This document shows positions 1 to 6,572 of a stretch of 9,221 bases of DNA, in pieces. The DNA lies in contig JAFAVO010000012.1 in the NCBI GenBank assembly GCA_019242385.1, forward strand, positions 1 through 9,221, in the 5' to 3' direction. The notes below the pieces were generated by a model. That model ran no database searches. It had not been told where the DNA came from and saw nothing but the letters and a program-made list of their open reading frames with translations. Origin of the DNA: Gammaproteobacteria bacterium. Its GTDB lineage: Bacteria; Pseudomonadota; Gammaproteobacteria; Steroidobacterales; Steroidobacteraceae. How positions within the stretch are numbered: the stretch's first letter is position 1; the number at the start of each line of letters is the position of its first letter. The translations under genes were made by a program, and so were the position numbers.

Positions 1-150
1 ATCGCCGCGGCGGGCACTCCCGAGCAGCTGCGCACCAGCACGGCTCCCGCCGTGCATCAATTCATGACCGGCGGGGCGGAAGGCCCGGTGGCTTTCAACT
101 ACCCCGCGCCGGATTACAACATACAGCTGCTCGCCGATGCGGACGGCTAA
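1..150 (+). CDS. mlaF: Mla phospholipid ABC transporter ATPase MlaF, C-terminal fragment
   Basis: The window opens inside this gene; only the last 49 codons, in frame 1, are present before the TAA at 148-150. The readable tail contains AGTPEQLRTS, then VHQFMTGGAEGPVAFNYP and APDYNIQLL. This matches the characteristic end of MlaF, where a short helix is followed by a GPV-[PA]-F-x-YP-x-x-DY segment; E. coli MlaF ends very similarly from memory. The Walker and signature motifs lie outside the window. MlaF is the cytoplasmic ATPase driving the MlaFEDB inner-membrane complex. The last 14 bp overlap the start of mlaE, which implies translational coupling. Identification rests on this tail plus the mlaE-D-C-B genes that follow. 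Confidence 0.88.
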   Translation: MAAAGTPEQLRTSTAPAVHQFMTGGAEGPVAFNYPAPDYNIQLLADADG

Positions 151-901
151 CCACTCACTCTTCCTGCTCGAAGGGCTGCGGCGGCTCGGCTCGGTGGCCA
201 TTTTTCTGCCGCAGCTGCTGGCGCAGTCGCTCGGCGCGCTCGCCCGGCCGGGCCTGCTGGTGAAGCAGATCTACAACGCGGGCGCCCGCTCGCTCATCAT
301 CGTCATGCTCTCGGGGCTGTTCGTCGGCATGGTGCTGGCGCTGCAGGGCTACGAACTGCTGCAGCGCTTCGGCTCCGAGGAGGCGCTCGGCATTGCCGCG
401 GCGCTCGGCTTGCTGCGGGAGCTGGGCCCGGTCGTCACCGCGCTGCTGTTTGCCGGCCGCGCCGGCACGGCCCTCACCTCCGAGATTGGTCTGATGCGCG
501 CCACCGATCAGCTCACGGCCATGGAGATCATGGCCGTCGACCCCTTGCGCTACGTGGCCGCGCCGCGCTTTCTCGGCGGGGTGATCGCCATGCCGCTACT
601 CGCGGCCATCTTCAGCGTCATCGGGCTCTACGGGGCGCAGCTGGTCGGCGTGCAGCTGATGGGTGTCGACAAAGGCGCCTTCTGGTCACAGACCCAGGGC
701 GCGGTCGGGCTGCACGATGTGAGTGAGGGGCTGGTGAAGAGCGTGGTATTCGGTGTGGCCTGCAGCCTGATCGCGGTGCACGAGGGCTACCATGCCGAGC
801 CCACCGCGGAAGGGGTCGCCCTGGCGACGACCCGCACCGTGGTCGCTTCCTCCGTGGTGACACTTCTGCTGGATTACGTGTTGACGGCGGTTTTCCTGTA
901 A
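137..901 (+). CDS. mlaE: Mla phospholipid ABC transporter permease MlaE
   Basis: A 254-residue integral inner-membrane protein of the MlaE/YrbE permease family, close to the usual ~260. It is the membrane subunit of MlaFEDB, through which phospholipid passes to or from the MlaD hexamer. Hydrophobic segments lie at about residues 52-70, 85-107, 145-172, 200-214 and 236-254. The family hallmark is the conserved block RELGPVVTALLFAGRAG (residues 94-110), followed by EIGLMRATDQL and MAVDP (to residue 136). The N-terminal part with KQIYNAG (43-49) also aligns with E. coli MlaE. The ATG at 137 lies inside the end of mlaF with no clear Shine-Dalgarno, consistent with coupled translation; the length fits the family, so this start is preferred. 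mlaD begins 15 bp after the stop. Confidence 0.95.
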   Translation: MRTANHSLFLLEGLRRLGSVAIFLPQLLAQSLGALARPGLLVKQIYNAGARSLIIVMLSGLFVGMVLALQGYELLQRFGSEEALGIAAALGLLRELGPVVTALLFAGRAGTALTSEIGLMRATDQLTAMEIMAVDPLRYVAAPRFLGGVIAMPLLAAIFSVIGLYGAQLVGVQLMGVDKGAFWSQTQGAVGLHDVSEGLVKSVVFGVACSLIAVHEGYHAEPTAEGVALATTRTVVASSVVTLLLDYVLTAVFL

Positions 902-916
902 GAGGAACTTCGGCTT

Positions 917-1462
917 ATGCGTACGAATCGAACACTAGAGATCGGCACCGGAATGTTCGTGGCGCTCGGCTTCGCGGCGCTGCTGTTTCTCACGACACAG
1001 TTGCCGGCGAGGGGCCTGAAGCTGGGCGGCGCCAAGGCGGGCTACCACGTGACGGCTGAATTCGACGACATCGGCGATCTGAAGGTGGGCTCTCCGGTCA
1101 CCATGTCCGGAGTGCGCCTCGGTCAGGTGTCCGGCATCCGATTCGATCCCAAGGACTACAAGGCCGTGGTTACCCTCCGCATAGATTCGCAGTACAACCA
1201 GATTCCCGAGGACAGCTTCGCCAGCATCCAGACCCAGGGGCTGCTCGGTGGCAAGTACATCGGACTCAGCCCCGGAGGCCTGGAGACCTATCTCAAGGAT
1301 GGCAGCCGGATCGATCAGACGCAGTCGGCGATCGTACTCGAGAACCTCATCAACAAGTTCTTCGCCAACTACGCGAGCAGCAAGGGCAGCGAGCAAGGCT
1401 CGGGCTCGGCGGCGCCGGGCAAGGCCACGGACAACTCAGGGAAGGCGGAGTCACGCAAATGA
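917..1462 (+). CDS. mlaD: Mla substrate-binding MCE protein MlaD
   Basis: A 181-residue MCE-domain protein anchored in the inner membrane. Residues 1-10 are cytoplasmic, about 11-29 form a single transmembrane helix, and about 42-120 form the MCE beta-barrel, with the typical segments FDDIGDLKVGSPVTMSGVRLG (about residues 49-69) and GLLGGKYIGLSPGG (108-121). In the known structures the MCE domains form a hexameric ring and the loop and helices after the barrel make a hydrophobic channel; here LENLINKFFANY (141-152) would be that helix. A low-complexity hydrophilic tail (Ser/Gly/Lys, about 154-181) follows and is probably disordered. GAGGA about 10 nt before the ATG at 917 is a plausible ribosome site. 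The stop TGA overlaps the ATG of mlaC as ATGA, so the two are coupled. Confidence 0.95.
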   Translation: MRTNRTLEIGTGMFVALGFAALLFLTTQLPARGLKLGGAKAGYHVTAEFDDIGDLKVGSPVTMSGVRLGQVSGIRFDPKDYKAVVTLRIDSQYNQIPEDSFASIQTQGLLGGKYIGLSPGGLETYLKDGSRIDQTQSAIVLENLINKFFANYASSKGSEQGSGSAAPGKATDNSGKAESRK

Positions 1463-2166
1463 GCAGCGCAATACGGGCAGCCTTCAGCGGCTTGGTACTG
1501 ACACTGGGTTTCGCCTGCGCACAGGCGCAAAACGCGCAGCCGGCGGCCCCTGCGCCTGCACCGCCCGGGGGCCCGAACGCCCCCGCGGGCGCGACCAGCG
1601 ATCAGTCGCCGAGCGATATCGTGCAGGCTGCAGCCCAGGGCATGTTGAGGGATCTCGACAAGGATCGCGCCGGGTACAAGCGCGAGCCCGCCAAGGTTGG
1701 CCAGCTGGTCGATAAGTACCTGCTGCCGCACTTCGACACGGAGTATTCCGCGCGCCTCGTGCTCGGCAAGTACTGGCGCACCGCCACCCCCGAGCAGCGC
1801 CAGCGCTTCATCGACGCTTTCTATCACTCGCTGCTAAGCAACTACGGCTCGGCGCTCGCCGACTTCACCGCCGACCGGCTCAAGGTCTACCCGAGCGCCG
1901 TCGATGCGGAGAAGTCGACCGCCACGGTGCGCACCGAGGTGAAGCGTGACAACGGCGACCGCGTGTCCGTCAACTACTACATGCACAGGACCCCGCAGGG
2001 CTGGAAGGCCTGGGACGTAGTCATCGACGGCATCAGCTACGTCAACAGTTACCGCACCGATTTCGGTGCGCAGATCGAGCAGCAGGGGATCGATGCGGTG
2101 ATCAAGCGGCTCGAGGCGGGCGAGAAGCCCGGAGCGATCAACAAGCAGACTGCCACCAAGAGCTGA
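1459..2166 (+). CDS. mlaC: Mla periplasmic phospholipid-binding protein MlaC
   Basis: A 235-residue exported protein of the MlaC/Ttg2D family. It shuttles a phospholipid between the MlaA outer-membrane complex and MlaFEDB. Residues 1-24 are a Sec signal peptide (hydrophobic core about 8-20, likely cleavage near ACA-QAQ or AQAQ-N). Residues about 26-47 are an Ala/Pro/Gly-rich linker. The folded domain follows, with family signatures VDKYLLPHFDTEYSARLVLG (84-103), YWRTATPEQRQRFIDAF (105-121) and WKAWDVVIDGISYVNSYR (182-199), which line up with E. coli MlaC. It starts inside the end of mlaD (ATGA overlap) and ends 7 bp before mlaB. The proline-rich linker is longer than in E. coli MlaC and is the only unusual trait. 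Confidence 0.94.
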   Translation: MSSAIRAAFSGLVLTLGFACAQAQNAQPAAPAPAPPGGPNAPAGATSDQSPSDIVQAAAQGMLRDLDKDRAGYKREPAKVGQLVDKYLLPHFDTEYSARLVLGKYWRTATPEQRQRFIDAFYHSLLSNYGSALADFTADRLKVYPSAVDAEKSTATVRTEVKRDNGDRVSVNYYMHRTPQGWKAWDVVIDGISYVNSYRTDFGAQIEQQGIDAVIKRLEAGEKPGAINKQTATKS

Positions 2167-2173
2167 GTGGCCC

Positions 2174-2512
2174 ATGAGCCTTCCGGAAGCTGCGCGCACC
2201 ACTGACGTCGGGGCCTTTCATCTGGTCAAGGCCGAGGGCGGCTTCGCTGCGCAGGGACCGCTCACCTTCGCGAGCGCCCGGCGCGCGTGCGAGCTCGGGG
2301 TGCGCAGGCTCGCCGAGGCCGCGGGTGGCAAGCTCGAGATCGATTGCCGCGGCATCACGCTCTCGGACAGCGCGGGACTCGCCGTATTACTCGAGTGGCT
2401 CGGAGTGGCGAAGCGGGCCGGCCGCTCGCTGCGCTACACGCAGCTGCCCCAAGGGCTCGCCGCACTCGCCCGTATCAGCGACGTTGAGGAGCTGCTCGAG
2501 CGCGGAGTCTAG
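2174..2512 (+). CDS. mlaB: Mla STAS-domain subunit MlaB
   Basis: A 112-residue cytoplasmic STAS-domain protein, last gene of the operon. MlaB binds MlaF and is needed for assembly and activity of the MlaFEDB ATPase. The STAS signature ITLSDSAGLAVLLEWLGVAK spans residues 61-80. Ser66 sits where E. coli MlaB has Thr52 (VDTGGLALL), the residue homologous to the phosphorylated Ser of anti-sigma-factor antagonists. The N-terminal half (FHLVKAEGGFAAQGPLTF) gives the first beta strands. There is no strong Shine-Dalgarno in the 7-bp gap after mlaC, so translation is probably coupled. The TAG stop (2510-2512) overlaps, on the opposite strand, the TAG stop of mlaA. Confidence 0.9.
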   Translation: MSLPEAARTTDVGAFHLVKAEGGFAAQGPLTFASARRACELGVRRLAEAAGGKLEIDCRGITLSDSAGLAVLLEWLGVAKRAGRSLRYTQLPQGLAALARISDVEELLERGV

Positions 2513-3336
2513 TGCGGAGGCGGTGACTCCGGCGTCGCCTGCGGCGGTGGCGCCTGCGGCTGGGGTTGTGACGGCGCTGGCTGCGCGCTCTCGTCCTCGT
2601 CCTTGAGGGCCTCCTCCATCAGCTTCTGTTCCTGCGCCTCCTCATCCTGAGGTTGATCGCCGCGCACCTTGAAATCGCGGTTCTGCAGGTAGGCGTTGCG
2701 CACGAAGGCATACGGGTCATAGGCACTCTGGATGGTCGCATCGAGCGGCAGGAGCGCTGCGCGCCGGTCGATCTCGCGCACCCCGTAAAGGCCCACGTTC
2801 CACCAGAAAGGCAGGTAAAAGCGCGGATTGGCGACCGTATCGACCGTGGCGGAGCCGATGCCGTCACGCACGGTGTAAGGCCCCAGGAGCGGCACCACCA
2901 CGTACGGCCCTTTCGGCACCCCCCATTTACCGAGTGTCTGGCCGAAATCCCGATCGTGCTTTTCCAGGCCGGCGCGTGAGGCGGGGTCGAACAGGCCCCC
3001 GAGTCCGACGGTGGAGTTGTAAACCAGGCGTCCGATGTCGGAGAAGAAGGCCTTCACCTGGCCCTGCAGCAGGTCGTTGACGATGACCACCGGGTACTCG
3101 AAGTTGTCGAACACGTTCCGTACACCGGTCTGCACGGGCTGCGGCAGGTGGGTGTACCCCCGCGCCACCGGCTTGAGGATGGCGCGGTCGAGCGCGTCGT
3201 TGAACTTGTATGTGCTGCGGTTCACCCGCTCCCACGGATCCCGCGGGTCGCGCTTGGTCCCCGGTGGCAACGTGGCGCAGCCGCACAACACCAACAGACA
3301 AAGCGAGAGCAGGGAGATCCGTGTGGTCGATCGCAT
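2509..3336 (-). CDS. mlaA: Outer-membrane phospholipid-transport lipoprotein MlaA (VacJ)
   Basis: A 275-residue lipoprotein of the MlaA/VacJ family, the outer-membrane component that removes mislocalised phospholipids from the outer leaflet. The N-terminus MRSTTRISLLSLCLLVLCGC is a lipoprotein signal with lipobox LCGC; the modified residue would be Cys20. Family blocks follow: DPWERVNRSTYKFNDALDRA, NFEYPVVIVNDLLQGQ, FGQTLGKWGVPKGPYVVVPL, GPYTVRDGIG and SAYDPYAFVRNAYLQNRDF. After about residue 225 comes an acidic, then Pro/Gln-rich tail ending in PPPH, which I do not recall in E. coli MlaA (251 aa). The ATG at 3336 puts the lipobox at a normal distance. A GTG at 3345 would add three residues; neither start has a convincing Shine-Dalgarno. 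The gene converges on mlaB with a 4-bp stop overlap. Confidence 0.94.
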   Translation of the reverse strand: MRSTTRISLLSLCLLVLCGCATLPPGTKRDPRDPWERVNRSTYKFNDALDRAILKPVARGYTHLPQPVQTGVRNVFDNFEYPVVIVNDLLQGQVKAFFSDIGRLVYNSTVGLGGLFDPASRAGLEKHDRDFGQTLGKWGVPKGPYVVVPLLGPYTVRDGIGSATVDTVANPRFYLPFWWNVGLYGVREIDRRAALLPLDATIQSAYDPYAFVRNAYLQNRDFKVRGDQPQDEEAQEQKLMEEALKDEDESAQPAPSQPQPQAPPPQATPESPPPH

Positions 3337-3366
3337 AGGGAGCACAAACCGCGAAAGGAGGCCTGC

Positions 3367-3375
3367 ATTGTAACA
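3367..3375 (-). promoter_or_regulatory. Candidate extended -10 promoter for mlaA
   Basis: Read on the minus strand, 3375-3367 is TGTTACAAT: a TACAAT -10 hexamer (5 of 6 to TATAAT) preceded by TG plus one base, the extended -10 arrangement. No good -35 is visible at 16-18 bp, which is tolerable for extended -10 promoters. Transcription would start near 3360, leaving a leader of about 24 nt before the ATG at 3336. It lies in the 101-bp gap between bepA and mlaA and would let mlaA be expressed independently of bepA. Pattern match only. Confidence 0.42.
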
Positions 3376-3437
3376 GCCGCGCTGCGCGATCCGGCAGTGT
3401 AGGGGGCCGCCGACAGTCGGACTGCCGCGGGTGTTGG

Positions 3438-4964
3438 TCAGTGTCCGCCGTGCGGACCCTGACCGTCGCCGTTGTCGGCAACCTGGCGCTTGCGCATGCT
3501 CGCGAGGTATTCGCGCACCTCCTCGAGCCGCGCCTGGTAGCGCTGACGCTGGATCGGGGTGATGTGCGGGGAGGCGAGGGCGAGCTGCAGCTGTTGAGCC
3601 GCGAGATTCAGATCGCCGCTCGCGATCTGGTACTCGCCCATGTAGAAGTAGGCGTCCCCGGCATCACCGGCGGCGCTCGCGGCGAGCGCGGTGAGGCGGA
3701 TCTGCTCGGGAGTGGGCGGGACATTGTTGAACAGGTCGAGCAGCATGTTGTGCGCCTCGGCCGGCCGGCCGGCCGCCATCAGCGTCTCGGCGTAACGCAC
3801 CGTCACCGGCACGTTGCGCGGAAAGAGCTGCTCGGCGCGCTGAAAGGTGGCGAGCGCCTCCTTGATGTTTCCGGCCCTGGTCTGCGCCTGGCCGAGCGCC
3901 GCGTACAGCAGTGTCAGGTCCTCGTGCTGCTGCACCAGCGTGCTCAGGATCTTCACCGCCTCATCCGCGCGGTTGCTGTTCATGAGCGCCAGCGCTTCGC
4001 CGTAGCGGTTGCCGAGATTGTTGCCGCCGTGGGCGATCTTCTGCGCATATTGCGCTGCGAGGTCCACATCGCCGGTGGCGGTGAGCACACGCACGCGCTC
4101 GCGGATCAGCTCGTAGCTCATCGAGTCATGGGCTCTGATGGCAGGGAACTGCGAGGCGCGCGCCCGTTGCTCGGCGATACGGTCCGAGTCCATCGGGTGA
4201 TCGATCAGCATGGCCGGGATGTACGTGGCGGCAAGTCCCGTGTGATGCGCCATGGTCTCAAACATGGAACCCATGCCGTAGGGATCGAAGCCGGCGCCGG
4301 CGAGATAGCCGATGCCGACGCGGTCGGCTTCCCACTCGTTGTCGCGGGTGAAGTTGATCTGATGCTGCACCGCCATGCCCTGGGTGGCGGCGATCGCGCC
4401 TTCGGCCGCCTGGCCGCCGCCGATCGCGCCGAGCAGGATGGCGCCGACCAGCGCCGCCACGGTCGTCAGGCTCTGCTTCGACTGGTCGGCGAGCATGCGC
4501 GCAATGTGATGCTGGGTGATGTGCGCGGTCTCGTGCGCCATGACGCCCGCGAGCTCCGACTCGGTCGAGGTGGCGAGCACCAGTCCGGCGTTGATGAACA
4601 CGTAGCCGCCGCTCACCGCGAAGGCATTGATGCTCGTCTCCTTGATCACGAAATAGTGGAAGTTCTGGCCTCCCATAGCGCTCTGCGAGGCGAGCCGCTG
4701 GCCGATGTTGTTGATGTACTCACTGACCTCCGCATCCTCGATCAGCGCGTTCTGGTCGCGCAGCTCCTTCGCCACCATGGCGCCGAGGCGATACTCATCG
4801 CTCTGCGACAGCACGGTGGCGGCGGGGCTGCCGAGGTCGGGCAGATCCGAGCCTGCTGCGGGCGCGGTGAGGATCGGCTGCGGGGTCGCGGGCGGCTCAG
4901 CGGCGGCCGCCAGAGTGCCCGCGGTCATCAGCGCGGTCGTGAGAAGGACAATGAGGCGGCGCAT
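3438..4964 (-). CDS. bepA: BepA-like periplasmic M48 metalloprotease with TPR repeats
   Basis: A 508-residue exported zinc metalloprotease of the BepA/YfgC family. In E. coli BepA promotes LptD maturation and degrades stalled or misassembled outer-membrane proteins. Residues 1-22 are a Sec signal peptide (MRRLIVLLTTALMTAGTLAA, cleavage near AAA-AEP). The M48 domain spans about 50-275: zinc motif AHETAH with His144, Glu145 and His148; downstream ligand Glu212 in NEWEADRVG (209-217); and a DHP at 255-257 that matches the His loop controlling the E. coli active site. Between them is a Gly/Ala-rich hydrophobic stretch (about 167-195). Residues about 300-490 form TPR repeats (e.g. LYAALGQAQTRAGNIKEALA), used in the family to engage BAM and its substrates. 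The C-terminus ends with a Gly/His-rich DGQGPHGGH. Length is near E. coli BepA (487). The ribosome site is weak. Confidence 0.92.
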   Translation of the reverse strand: MRRLIVLLTTALMTAGTLAAAAEPPATPQPILTAPAAGSDLPDLGSPAATVLSQSDEYRLGAMVAKELRDQNALIEDAEVSEYINNIGQRLASQSAMGGQNFHYFVIKETSINAFAVSGGYVFINAGLVLATSTESELAGVMAHETAHITQHHIARMLADQSKQSLTTVAALVGAILLGAIGGGQAAEGAIAATQGMAVQHQINFTRDNEWEADRVGIGYLAGAGFDPYGMGSMFETMAHHTGLAATYIPAMLIDHPMDSDRIAEQRARASQFPAIRAHDSMSYELIRERVRVLTATGDVDLAAQYAQKIAHGGNNLGNRYGEALALMNSNRADEAVKILSTLVQQHEDLTLLYAALGQAQTRAGNIKEALATFQRAEQLFPRNVPVTVRYAETLMAAGRPAEAHNMLLDLFNNVPPTPEQIRLTALAASAAGDAGDAYFYMGEYQIASGDLNLAAQQLQLALASPHITPIQRQRYQARLEEVREYLASMRKRQVADNGDGQGPHGGH

Positions 4965-5063
4965 CCTGGCTTGGACCGCCAGCGGCGGTCAGAGTTTCCA
5001 GCAATTACAGAGCCTTACAAGGGCCGCCCCGTGCGGCTGCACGCGCTGCGCGGCGCCTGGCGG

Positions 5064-5079
5064 GGTGCCCTAGGGTACC
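5064..5079. repeat. Near-perfect 16-bp palindrome just past the phoH stop
   Basis: GGTGCCCTAGGGTACC reads as its own reverse complement except for one G/T pair at positions 4 and 13; its core CCCTAGGG is a perfect 8-bp palindrome. It begins 2 bp beyond the phoH TAG (5084-5082). A further CTAG sits at the phoH stop itself. With no loop and no following T-run on the minus strand, it does not look like a classical terminator. It could be a protein site or a 3'-end signal; no function can be assigned. Confidence 0.4.
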
Positions 5080-5081
5080 AC

Positions 5082-6572
5082 CTAGAGGATGTCGGAGGCG
5101 AAATCGGCGAGGCGAGAACGCTCCCCGCGCACGAGCGTGACGTGGCCCGAGTGACCCCAGCCGCGGAAACGGTTCACCGCGTAGGTCAGACCCGAGGTCA
5201 TCTCGGTGAGATAGGGTGTGTCGATCTGCGCGATATTGCCGAGGCAGGCGAGCTTGGTGCCGGGACCCGCGCGCGTGATCAGCGCCTTCATCTGCTTCGG
5301 GGTGAGATTCTGCGCCTCATCGAGGATCAGAAAGCGGTTGAGGAAGGTGCGCCCGCGCATGAAATTCAGCGAGCGGATCTTGATGCGGTTGCGCAGCAGG
5401 TCGTTGGTGGCGGCGCGCCCCCAGTTGCCGCCTTCCTGCGAGCCGGTGAGCACCTCGAGGTTGTCCATGAGCGCGCCCATCCAGGGCTCCATCTTCTCCT
5501 CCTCGGTGCCCGGCAGGAATCCGATGTCCTCCCCGAGGGGGATGGTGACGCGCGTCATGATGATCTCGACGAAGCGGTTGGTCTCGAGCGTCTGCATCAG
5601 CCCGGCGGCAAGCGCCAGCAGTGTCTTGCCGGTGCCAGCCGGTCCGAGCACCGTGACGAAGTCGATCTCGGGATCCATGAGGAGGTTGAGCGCGAAGTTC
5701 TGCTCCCGATTGCGGGCGGTGATGCCCCAGACGTTGTGGCGCTCGTTGCGATAATCGCGCGTCAGCTCGATGGTGGCGGTGTCGGCGTTGATTCTGCGCA
5801 CGATACCTTCGATGCCCTCGGGCGAGTCCTCGAATACACCCTGGTTCGGCTGCCACTCGCGCACCGCGGGTCCTGTGATCTCGTAGAAGGTGCGCTCGGC
5901 GTCCTTCCACGAGCGCATGTCGCGTCCGTGCTGCTCCCAGAAGTCGCGCGGCAGCGCGGCCATGCCGCTGTAGAGGACATCGGCGTCTTCCAGCGTCTTG
6001 TCGCTGTAGTAGTCCTCGGCATGCACCCCGAGCACGGCCGCCTTGATGCGCAGGTTGATGTCCTTGGAGACGAGGATCACGCGTGCATCCGGATGCTCGG
6101 TCTGCAGCGCCAGGGTCTGCTCGAGGATGGTGTTGTCCCCGCCCTGGCCCGGCAGGCTCTCCGGCAGCGCACCCGTCAGCTGCCGCGTCTGGAAGAACAA
6201 GCGTCCGCTCGAGGGCTTCTTGCCATGGTTGCCGGAGTAGCCGCTCGGCAGCTTCAGTCCCTGATCGATCTGCTCCTTGGTGACCCCGCGCATCATGTCA
6301 TCGAGGAAGCGGCTCACCTGGCGCGCGTTGCGGGCTGATTCCGACAAGCCCTTCTTGTGCGCATCGAGCTCCTCCAGCACGACCATCGGCAGGTACACGT
6401 CGTGCTCCTCGAAGCGGAAGATGGCGGTCGGATCGTGCATCAGCACGTTGGTGTCGAGCACGAACAGGCGCCGCCCGGCGCGCGACCGGCCTCTCACTTC
6501 GCGCGACTCGCCCGAGGCCGCAGTGGGACCTGGATCATTGACGCTGCGCTGCTTCAAGGACTGCCTCCGCAT
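5082..6572 (-). CDS. PIN-PhoH family ATPase (PhoH2 / YlaK-like)
   Basis: About 496 residues when started at the ATG at 6572. From that start, residues about 34-190 are a PIN domain: LFVLDTNVLMHDP (36-48, acidic Asp40), VVLEELD (64-70), DNTIL (146-150) and VSKDINLRIKA (168-178). Residues about 285-496 are a PhoH P-loop ATPase: Walker A GPAGTGKT (310-317) and Walker B FLILDEAQN (414-422, Asp418/Glu419). PIN-PhoH proteins are described as RNA-unwinding ribonucleases; the cellular role here is unknown. The frame stays open for another 100 codons upstream, but that part overlaps bcp and is Arg/Ser-rich shadow sequence. A second start deserves attention: GGAGG six bases before a TTG at 6557 gives MKQRSVNDPG. 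Both starts overlap the end of bcp (38 or 23 bp), implying coupling. Confidence 0.93.
   Translation of the reverse strand: MRRQSLKQRSVNDPGPTAASGESREVRGRSRAGRRLFVLDTNVLMHDPTAIFRFEEHDVYLPMVVLEELDAHKKGLSESARNARQVSRFLDDMMRGVTKEQIDQGLKLPSGYSGNHGKKPSSGRLFFQTRQLTGALPESLPGQGGDNTILEQTLALQTEHPDARVILVSKDINLRIKAAVLGVHAEDYYSDKTLEDADVLYSGMAALPRDFWEQHGRDMRSWKDAERTFYEITGPAVREWQPNQGVFEDSPEGIEGIVRRINADTATIELTRDYRNERHNVWGITARNREQNFALNLLMDPEIDFVTVLGPAGTGKTLLALAAGLMQTLETNRFVEIIMTRVTIPLGEDIGFLPGTEEEKMEPWMGALMDNLEVLTGSQEGGNWGRAATNDLLRNRIKIRSLNFMRGRTFLNRFLILDEAQNLTPKQMKALITRAGPGTKLACLGNIAQIDTPYLTEMTSGLTYAVNRFRGWGHSGHVTLVRGERSRLADFASDIL

Noticed and set aside
1560..1592. Strong GC hairpin (GCCC-GGGGGC with GCCCCC-GCGGGC) resembling a terminator.
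   Set aside because: It lies inside the proline/glycine/alanine linker of mlaC, has no T-run and is explained by the codons for that linker.
3354..3369. A perfect Shine-Dalgarno-like AAAGGAGG on the + strand upstream of mlaA.
   Set aside because: The only start codon at a suitable distance (TTG at 3368) is followed at once by the stop TAA, so no protein could be made; it is on the wrong strand for mlaA.
3441..6338. A 965-codon open frame on the + strand running across bepA and phoH, including the gap between them.
   Set aside because: It is exactly in codon register with both minus-strand genes (their codon boundaries coincide), so a stop on the + strand would need a TTA, CTA or TCA codon in the genes, and these are rare at this GC content. 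The translated product has no recognisable domain and is rich in Arg, Gly, Ala and Val as expected of an antisense shadow, while bepA and phoH have full catalytic motifs.
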